The position numbers and the translations under genes are program-made. 16,476 nucleotides of DNA from Aureococcus anophagefferens (Eukaryota; Sar; Pelagophyceae; Pelagomonadales; Pelagomonadaceae). The notes under the pieces are model-generated. The model did not search any database. It saw only the letters and a list, made by a program, of their open reading frames with translations, and had not been told where the DNA came from. Within the stretch, counting starts at the first letter, position 1, and each line of letters opens with the position of its first letter. The stretch spans positions 607,841-624,316 of the forward strand of contig NW_008705579.1 of NCBI RefSeq assembly GCF_000186865.1, written 5' to 3'. This document shows, piece after piece, positions 8,132 through 15,013 of the stretch.

Positions 8132-11100
8132 ATGAATGCGAGGGAGCGGCGGCTCGCTGCGAGAGCTGCGGAGCGGGAGAAGGCAAAGGCGGCGCGTCCC
8201 GCCACGAAACCCGACGCCGTCGGCGACACGCCCGAGGACCGCGAGGCGCAGAAGCATGCCTACACCGCCGCCCTCGAACGGGACCGCGCGGCGCGCGAGC
8301 GGGCCCGCGCCGACGAGGCCGCGCAGCAGAAGCAGGCCGAGGCGGACTTCGCGTCCAAGTTCGCGGCGCCGTCGGGCGCCCTCGGCGGCGACGCGAAGAT
8401 CGCCGCGCGGAAGGAGCACCTGAAGCGGCAGAAGGACGCCTACGAGCAGCGGCGCCAGCAACTGGTCCAGCGCGTCGCGAGCCCGCCGCCGCCGACGCCG
8501 CCGGCGGCGCCACGGCCCGTCGATCCCCTGCGCGACGCGCCGCCGCCGCGCGGCGGCGGCCTGCTGGACGCGCCGCGGAACGCGCCGGCGCCGCGCCCCA
8601 TCGATCCTCTCCGCGACGCGCCGCCGCCGCGCGGCGGCGGCCTGCTCGACGCGCCGCCGCCGGAGCGGCCCCGGGACCCGTCGCCCATCTTCGGCGGCGA
8701 CGCCGGCGGCCGCGCGCCCGCGGCGGACCCGAAGGCGGCCTACGCGGCGCAGCTTCGAGCGCAGATCGCGGACGACGCGCGGCGACGGCGGCCCCAGGAC
8801 CGGCCGCGGGACCCGTCGCCGGTCTTCGGCGGCGACGCGCCGGCGGCGCGCGGGCCGCCCGCCCGCGACCCCAAGGCCGAGTACGCCGCGCAGCTCCGCG
8901 AGCAGATGGCGGAGAACGCGCAGCGGCGCCAGCCCCAGGACCGGCCGCGGGACCCGAGCCCGATCTTCGGCGGCGACGCGGCGCCCGCGCGCGGCGCGCG
9001 GGACCCCAAGGCCGAGTACGCGGCCCAGCTGCGGGAGCAGATGGCGGAGAACGCCCAGCGGCGGCAGCCCCAGGACCGGCCGCGGGACCCGAGCCCGATC
9101 TTCGGCGAGCCGAGCAAGCCGGCCCGGGGACGGGACGCCAAGGCCGAGTACGCCGCGCAATTGCGGGAGCAGATGGCCGGCGACGCGATCCGCCGGCGCG
9201 ACGCGGGCGAGAAGCCCCGGGACCCGAGCCCGATCTTCGGCGAGCCGAGCCGGCGGCCCCCGGGCGGCCAGTTGTCCAAGGACGAGTACGCCGCGGCGCT
9301 CCGCGAACAGATGGCCCACAAGGACCGCGCGGCGCCCGCGAGCCCGCGGGGCGCGCAGGACGGCTTCGGGCGCGACGTCTTCGGGAACGAGCGCAAACCG
9401 ATGAGCAAGCAGGCCTACGCCGCCGCGCTCCGGGACCAGATGGACGACCGGTCCAAGGGGCCGGCGAGCCCGCGGAATCGCGACCCGAGCCCCATCTTCG
9501 GCGAGCCGAGCCGCCGCGACGCCTTCGGCAACGAGCGCGCGGCCGTCGACAAGCAGTCCTACGCCGCGCAGCTGCGGGAGCAGATGGCGCAGGACGCGGG
9601 CCGGAGGGACGCGGAGCGCGCGCGGCGGCGCGACGCGTCGCCCGAGCCCTTCCCCGGCGGCGGCGGCCTGAACATCGGCCAGCACCCGCCGCCCCGGCAG
9701 CCGCGTTTCGACCACGGTGCGCCGCCCGTGGCGCCGGCGGCCGTGGCGCCGCAGCCCGGCGAGGCGGCGCCGCCGCAGACGACGAAGACGCCGCCCGGCT
9801 ACAAGGTCGGCCCGACGGGGCAGCTCGTCCGCGTGGACCCGCGGGACATGCGGGGCCGCCAGTACGCCGAGGCGGCCATGCTGCGCCACGTGTCGCCGCT
9901 GCGCGGGGCCCGCGGCGCGCCGCCGGGCGACCGGCCCGAGCCGGAGGCCGACGCGCCCCTCTTCGGCCACGACGGCCGCGACGACGAGGACGAGAAGAAA
10001 AGAAAGGGAAATTTGTGGAAGCACCAGCTCGAGGTCGACATGCGCGAGCGGGAGGCGCAGAAGAAGATCAAGGACCGCGAGGAGAAGGCGCGCGCGGACG
10101 CCGAGGAGGCGCGCCTCGCCCGGGAGCGCGCGGAGATCGACGCCGCGTACGCCAAGGAGCAGGAGAAGCAGCGGCAGCAGCAGCAGCGCGAGGAGGACCA
10201 GCGCCAGGTCGCGCGCGACCTCGAGGAGCGGCGCCTCAAGCGCGAGCGCGAGGCCGAGGACCAGCGGCGGCGCGACGCCGAGGACGACGCGAGGGTCGCG
10301 CGCGAGCAGCGCGAGCTCCAGGTCAAGTTCGAGACGGAGCGGCGCGCGTCCGTCGCGCGGCAGACGACGGCGCGGCAGTACGCCGACTCGGAGATGACCG
10401 ACGGCATCGAGTCGCGGCCGCGGACGGTGCCGCCCGCGTCGACGCGTCCCACGACGCGCGGCGACGGCGACGACACCGCGCCGCCGTCGCCCGCGGCGTC
10501 GCGCGGCTCGTCGCGCGGCGGCCGGCGCCGGCGCGAGGATCTCTTCGGCGACCCCGCGGAGCCGCCGCCGCCCTTCATCCCCATGGAGCCCGTGCGGCAC
10601 GCGTCGCCGCCGCGCGTCGCAGGGCAGGACAAGAGAGCGAAATTCCCAACTTCAAAGGCTCCTTTCTCGGCCGTTTTCCACTCGTTTCGGCTGATTTTTG
10701 GACGAGCGATCATCTCTCGGAACGGTCTCGAAGCGTGGATGCTTTTTCCGGAACGCGCGCGCGCGGAACACTCACGTTGAAGCGACGTTGAATCACCCTT
10801 GTCCTGCCCAGGCGCGTCGTGCGCAAGGTCGTCGTCATCGAGGAGCCCGACTTCAAGCAGACGGCCATGAGCGAGCCGCCGCCGCCCCTGTCGCGCGCGC
10901 CGTCGCTGGAGAGCGTCGCGACGGAGCGGGAGTCGCCGAAGGAGCGGGAGTCGCCGAAGAAGGCGGCCCGCAGACCGGCGGAGCGGACGCCCGCGCGGTC
11001 GAAGCGCCGCCTCATCCCCCGCGACGACGCGTCGCCGCCGGAGACGCCGCTGGGCCCCATGCCCGACAAGCTCGTCGACTCCATGCGCGGCTGGATCGTC

Positions 11101-11946
11101 CCGCCCAAGGACGAGACGGCCTTCTACTTCGAGACGGACGACCCCCGGTTGCGGCCGCCGCCGCCGCCGGCCGCGCCGGAGCGGCCCGCGGCCGCCGCGC
11201 TCGACCTGCTCCCGTCGGCGGCGGACCGCCTGACGAAGGCACTCAAGCAGGCCGACGCGAAGAAGCGCGAGAAGCGGCGGACGCCCCGGGACGACGACCG
11301 CGGCGGCGAGTCGATACTGGCGCGCGCCGCGCGCGCGGTGCTCGAGCGCCGCGACGGCCCCGACGACGGCGGCGACGCGTCGCGCGCGGCGACGCCGCGC
11401 GACTGGGACTCGCGGCCGACGACGGCGGCGTCCGAGGCGAGCCTCCAGCTCGACGCGGACTCGCGCCTCGTCTTCCCCGACGGGCGCACGGTCGAGACGC
11501 GGGGCTACGGCGCGCCGCCGCCGGCGGCGCCCCTCGAGGCGGCGCCCGAGGACGCGCCGCTCCGATCGGGCCGCACGTCCGCGCGGAGCGGCAAGTCGTC
11601 CGCGCGGTCGCGGCGCGCGTCCGCGTCGGACGCCGGCGACGCCGCCCCGGAGCCCGAGGACGACTTCAACCTGCTGTCGATCCTGCGGCGCAACGCGAAG
11701 CGCCTCGAGCGCCTCGACGCCCTCGCCGGCGCCGCGGACGCCGCGGCCGCCGCGGCGCCGGAGGACCTCGACGACGCGCTCCACCGCCTCGTCGACGTCG
11801 CGAACGAGCCGCCTCCCGCGCGGTCGCCGCGGCCCGACTTCGAGGCGAGCCTGCCCAACGACGTCCGCTGGGCCGTCCTCGCGCCCGAGCCCGCGCTGCC
11901 CGAGCCGGCGAAGAAGCGGCGACCCCGCGCGGAGCCGTCGGCGTAA
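8132..11946 (+). CDS. Gene D, CSPP1-like repeat and coiled-coil protein (2 exons)
   Basis: Exons 8132-10611 and 10812-11946 join to 1,204 codons plus TAA. Residues 1-115 are charged and helical (MNARERRLAARAAEREKAK). Next come two copies of a Pro-rich 21-residue unit (about 128-175) and about seven imperfect repeats (about 199-507) with the cores KAEYAAQLREQMAE and RDPSPIFG. A long charged coiled coil follows (about 625-750, starting KHQLEVDMREREAQKKIKD), then Pro/Ser/Arg-rich disordered sequence. Repeated short helices of the Y-x-x-x-L-R-x-Q-M type plus a coiled coil resemble centrosome and spindle pole-associated protein CSPP1 and related ciliary-base proteins; a microtubule-organising or ciliary role is inferred from that resemblance only. 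The RDPSPIFG units look like proline-directed phosphorylation sites. It is divergent from C and convergent with E. Confidence 0.72.
8513..8656 (+). repeat. Two direct copies of a 63-bp proline/glycine-rich unit in gene D
   Basis: Copies at 8513-8575 and 8594-8656 encode nearly the same 21 residues, beginning RPVDPLRDAPPP or RPIDPLRDAPPP and ending GGGLLDAP. The DNA is almost identical apart from a few third-position and one Val/Ile change, which points to a recent in-frame duplication. Confidence 0.85.
8726..9653 (+). repeat. About seven tandem YAAQLREQM / RDPSPIFG repeats in gene D
   Basis: Units of about 35-48 residues each carry a helix core (YAAQLRAQI, YAAQLREQM, YAAALREQM, YAAALRDQM) and most carry a linker RDPSPIFG or RDPSPVFG. 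Central units 2 and 3 are nearly identical (DPKAEYAAQLREQMAENAQ in both), so the array is probably still expanding or homogenising; outer units have diverged and gained FGNER-containing spacers. Confidence 0.85.
10612..10811 (+). mobile_element. Long-class introner forming the intron of gene D (GC-AG, 200 nt)
   Basis: A perfect 8-bp duplication, GCGCGTCG, lies at 10612-10619 and 10812-10819, flanking a 192-bp element (10620-10811). Terminal inverted repeats CAGGGCAGGACAAG and CTTGTCCTGCCCAG match except at one base. The donor is GC from the duplication and the acceptor CCCAG is the element end. Removing 200 nt restores the frame (ASPPRVVRKVVVIEEPDF) and avoids a TGA at 10778-10780. It shares TTCGGCTGATTTTTG and CTCACGTTGAAG-like motifs with the gene B elements but has different ends, so it is a diverged subfamily. 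Confidence 0.9.
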
Positions 11947-11996
11947 CAAAGAAGGGAGAAGCTCGGTCGCCGCGGCCAAAAAAAGAAAAGACAACA
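11947..11996. other. 50-bp tail-to-tail spacer between genes D and E
   Basis: This short spacer is purine-rich on the plus strand with two A-rich runs (CAAAGAAGGGAGAAG and CCAAAAAAAGAAAAG). It must contain or adjoin both cleavage sites. No AATAAA is present. Confidence 0.5.
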
Positions 11997-13184
11997 TTAG
12001 GGCGCTTCCTCCTTGGTCTCCTGGTCCCGGGCCTTGACCTGGACGACCCGGGGCGCGGCGGCGGCCTTCTTCCTCCGCCGCTTGACGAACGCGGCGACGT
12101 GCGCGGTCGACAGCGTCTCCGCCGGGAGGCGCGTCTCCCCCTTGAGGTAGGGCGTCGCGAGCAGGGCGGCGCAGGTCGGCCGGTAGTCCGGGTCCACGAT
12201 GAGCATGTCCGCCAACAGGCGCTTGCCCTCGTCGGAGACGAGGTCCGCGATTGGGCCCGCGACGTTCTCGCTGAAGAGCGACCCGCCGCGCCGCGCCGCC
12301 TCCGCGAGGCGCCGCTCCACGCCCGCGCGGTCCTCGCACCGCGCGTCGTCGACGTCGAAGAGGGGCCCCTTGCCGAAGAGGAGCACGTGGAAGAAGACGC
12401 CCAGCGCCCAGACGTCGAGGCCGCCGTGCGTCCGCAGGCGCCGCGCGTCGTGGTCGTCGCGGCCGCACCCGCCCGCGAGCTCCGGCGCGCAGTAGACCAA
12501 ATCCGCCGCGAGGTTCAGCGCGTCGGGCACGTTCGCGTCGTCCGCCTCCGGGTCCGTCGGCGCCGCCAGGCCCCAGCCGCCCAACCGCGGGCTCGGCGGC
12601 CCGCCGCCGCGCTCGGCCGCGAGCACGTGCTCCGCGCGCACCTGCCGGTGCGCGAAGCCCGCCTCGTGGCATTGTCGCAGCACCGTGGCGAGCTTGCGCA
12701 CGACGTCCCGCGCCGCGGCCTCCGTGAAGGTCGACCGGTGGGGCTCCGACGACAAAACCTCCAAAAACTCGCCGGCGCACCGTTTGAAGACGACGCGCGC
12801 GCGGGGCTCGTCGCCGCGGCCGAGGCAGCAGGACGCGATGGGCACGAGCCAGTCGCAGTGGATCTCGCGCTGGAGCTTCTCGAAGACGACCATCTGGCGC
12901 CGCATGTCCTCGATGCTGCTGTTGGTCGTCGTCAGCGTCCGCACCGCGAACGCGTCGCCCGCGCGCTCGCCCCGGCCGCGCGCGAGCGCCACGTCGCCGA
13001 GGCGCCCGCGGCCGAGGACCTCGGCGGGGTCGGCGTCCTCGTAGAGCTCCTCGTAGACCGCGGCGCCGAGGCGCGCCGACGACACGCGGATGGCCTTCTT
13101 GGCCGTGTACTTCTTGTTGGCCTTGGGCGGCGGCTGGACCGGCGCTTCCGCGGCGCCGTACTTCTTCGACGGCGACGACCCCAT
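11997..13184 (-). CDS. Gene E, probable N-myristoylated pseudokinase
   Basis: This is a single exon of 395 residues; the start is the ATG at 13184-13182. It has a protein kinase fold but the catalytic residues are replaced. The glycine-rich loop is intact (LGRGRLGDV, 57-65) and the APE motif (YCAPELAG) and DVWALG helix are present. However, the ATP-anchoring Lys is Arg (FAVRTL, Arg82), the HRD motif is HRQ (179-181) with the usual downstream Asn also lost (HRQVRAEHVL), and DFG is GWG (203-205). Phosphotransfer is therefore unlikely; a scaffold or allosteric role is inferred. The N-terminus MGSSPSKK (Gly2, Ser6, following lysines) fits an N-myristoylation signal, predicting membrane attachment. 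The C-terminal tail is basic (KRRRKKAAAAP) then acidic. It converges on gene D with 50 bp between stops. The fold call is strong; the pseudokinase call follows directly from the missing residues. Confidence 0.85.
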   Translation of the reverse strand: MGSSPSKKYGAAEAPVQPPPKANKKYTAKKAIRVSSARLGAAVYEELYEDADPAEVLGRGRLGDVALARGRGERAGDAFAVRTLTTTNSSIEDMRRQMVVFEKLQREIHCDWLVPIASCCLGRGDEPRARVVFKRCAGEFLEVLSSEPHRSTFTEAAARDVVRKLATVLRQCHEAGFAHRQVRAEHVLAAERGGGPPSPRLGGWGLAAPTDPEADDANVPDALNLAADLVYCAPELAGGCGRDDHDARRLRTHGGLDVWALGVFFHVLLFGKGPLFDVDDARCEDRAGVERRLAEAARRGGSLFSENVAGPIADLVSDEGKRLLADMLIVDPDYRPTCAALLATPYLKGETRLPAETLSTAHVAAFVKRRRKKAAAAPRVVQVKARDQETKEEAP

Positions 13185-13378
13185 GGGCGCGTCGCCGCCG
13201 CGGGGGCGCGCCTAGGGACGCGCCACGGGCGCGCGCTGGGCGGCAGCCCTTAGCTCCGCGGCATGCCCAGCGGCTGTCCAAAGCTCGGATATCTGAAACG
13301 CCTCGTTGAAGGTGCAGTGACCTTTTGGTTTCAGCCAATCGATGCACGGCGGCTCGAGGCCCGTATCACAAAAACACG
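13185..13378. promoter_or_regulatory. Spacer upstream of gene E and downstream of gene F, with a CCAAT box
   Basis: This 194-bp interval is the only tandem spacer in the window. It contains CCAAT at 13335-13339 (CAGCCAATCG; ATTGG on the coding strand of E), about 150 bp upstream of the E start, a reasonable promoter position. On the minus strand the part from about 13360 to 13212 also stays open in one frame (CIDWLKPKGHCTFNEAF...), which could be an extra 3' exon of gene F rather than promoter. Confidence 0.4.
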
Positions 13379-14871
13379 TTAGTAGGGTATGAGGTGGCGG
13401 GCCGCGTGGTGCCGGATGTCGCCGACGGCGTCCCAGAGCACGTCGCAGTGGCACTTGGGGGACCAGGGGAGGAGCCGCGCGAGGCTCCAGGTCGAACCGG
13501 TCGTGCCCCACCACGCCGGCCCCGCGGCCTCGTGGCGCGCGGCGCCCTTGCGCTCGCAGAGGCTCGCGTTGGCGTCGCAGGCGGCGAGCTGCGCGGACCG
13601 GGGACCGGCCATGGCGTTCAGGGACGCGCAGACGCGCTCGACGTAGGGCCGCCACGCGCCGGGCGCGTCGGCGTCGCCGGGCAGCGCGGGGAGGCCGTGG
13701 CGGTGGAGCACGAAGGCGCGGCCGCCCAGCGCGCCCCACGCGCCGAAGGGGAAGCGCGCGTTGAGCTCCGCGGGCAGCTCGCCGTAGCGCCACGCGTGCG
13801 ACCGGCACGCCTCGCCGGGCGCCGACGAGTTGCGCCAGCGCCGCCGCGTGCGCCGACTGCAGCAGTGGGACAGGATGAGCTTCGCCAGCGGCGGCCTACA
13901 AGACGCGGTGTGTGTGTTTCGAGAGATGACACCGACGCCGGCGGTCCGCGCTGGTCCATGCCGACGTAGCGGGGCCCGTGGCCCTCCGTCGCGTTCGGCG
14001 CGAGCCAGTGGTCCGCGTAGGCGGTGATCCAGTCGCGGACGAAGGCGTTTCCCGCGGCCGTCGACTTGACGAAGACGGCCCCGCCCTGCAGGTTGTCCGA
14101 CGAGCCCGCGAAGGCCACGCAGCCCGGGTCGGCGACGGTCGCGTTCGCCTCCTCCCGCAGCACGTCGGCGACGAGGTCGTCGCCGCAGCGCACGCGGCAG
14201 CGGCCGCAGGCGTCGCGGTACCACGCGGGCGACGCGTAGGACGCTTCGCCGTACGCCGGGCAGTCGCGCGGGCACCGCACGGCCGCGCACTGGAGCGCCG
14301 CCGCGCCGGAGACGGACGCGGCGGCGAGCTTGCGCTTCGTGAGCGCCGCCGACGCGTGCTTGCTCGCGAAGCGCACGTCGGGCGCCGCGTCGCGGAACGC
14401 CTCCAGCGCGCCCAGCAGGCTCTCGCCGTTGCCGCCGCCGCAGAACGCCGTGTCGTCGTCGACGAAGAGCGTGTTCGCAAAGGGCTACCGCAGGAGGTGG
14501 TGGAGCCGCCCGAGGCGGCTCCGGATGACGCGGTCGAGCGGCGCGGCGCGTCGGACGCCCTCGAGCGCGTCCTCCGCGGTGGAGGCGCGCAGCACGACGT
14601 CGAAGAGCGGCGCGGTTCCCACGTGGCCGCCGAGCGCCGCGTCGCAGGCGGCCATGGCGTCGTCGACAACACTTTTCTCCACCTCCGTGAAGAGGCACGT
14701 GCCGACGCCGTCGCCCGGCGCGCTGAGGCGCAGCGACGCCGCGGACACGAAGAGCTCCTTCCAGTCGTCGAGGTTTGGGTTTGGCGCTACCTGGTTTCGT
14801 GTCCAGCAGACGCCGACGTCGGGGACATCCGCGGCTGCCGCGGCCAGGGAGGCGACGATAAGCCGCAGCAT
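13379..14871 (-). CDS. Gene F, secretory-pathway glycosyltransferase (nucleotide-diphospho-sugar transferase type), with in-frame TAG
   Basis: The start MLRLIVASLAAAAADVP is a good signal peptide. The N-terminal half (VGVCWTRNQ...LFVSAASLRL...TCLFTEVEK) and SRLGRLHHLLR-x-PFANTLFVDDDTAFC match the pattern of DxD glycosyltransferases that load a nucleotide sugar through a metal; the DxD is VDDDT (about 138-140). A Cys-rich insert follows (about ten Cys between ALQCAAVRCPRDC and CGDDL), then GGAVFVKSTAAGNAFVRDWI and YVGMDQ, also typical of the fold. Exon 2 (13895-13379) continues LAKLILSHCC, ELNARFPFG, FVLHRHGLPALPG. Codon 129 is TAG (14487-14485) exactly where homologues usually have Ser (SPF); TCG to TAG is a single change. 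As written the gene would be truncated at 128 residues unless read through. The total with the stop suppressed is about 478 residues. Family call good, intron donor uncertain. Confidence 0.68.
13896..13951 (-). mobile_element. Probable decayed, reversed short-class introner forming the intron of gene F
   Basis: Frames on either side differ, and the acceptor CTTGTAG (ending at 13896) fits. The intron must be 2 mod 3 in length. Candidates are a GC donor at 13951 (56 nt, junction GMDQPPLAKLILSHCC), GT at 13936 (41 nt) or GT at 13930 (35 nt). The first is preferred because it removes GGACCGCCGGCGTCGGTG, which resembles the start of the 103-178 element read on the plus strand. ATCTCTCGAAAC (13927-13916) is identical to 7410-7421 of another element in the opposite orientation relative to its gene. 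The flanking duplication is not convincing. Confidence 0.5.
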
Positions 14872-15013
14872 TCGGGCTGCATCGGTACGTCTTGCTTTGC
14901 GACTGAACCTTGAAGTTCAAGTTCGTTTTTCAACGTTAGAATTTGGCCGCACGAATCTCTCAGCGCATCTCGAACGAACGACGACGACAAGCGCTTCGGC
15001 TTCCACGAAAGAG
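14872..15013. promoter_or_regulatory. 142-bp divergent promoter between genes F and G
   Basis: This is a head-to-head spacer, AT-richer than the exons. It contains the odd palindrome CTTGAAGTTCAAG (14909-14921, 6-bp arms around a single G) and a T run at about 14925-14930. No CCAAT or TATA box was seen. The promoter role is inferred from position. Confidence 0.4.

Noticed and set aside
8513..9653. CRISPR-like regular repeats
   Set aside because: The repeats are in-frame protein repeats without unique spacers of uniform length, inside a long eukaryotic coding exon.
7850..13347. Very long minus-strand open frames opposite gene D and across 9799-13347
   Set aside because: They mirror the GC codon bias of gene D and run through an introner and the gene E pseudokinase in the wrong frame; composition is Arg-rich and featureless. 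Only the first part near 8059-7878 is real, as exon 1 of gene C.
13379..14920. A continuous 513-codon frame for gene F in a single exon
   Set aside because: Upstream of about 13930 this frame is Arg-rich shadow; the DxD motif and signal peptide lie in another frame that joins it by splicing.
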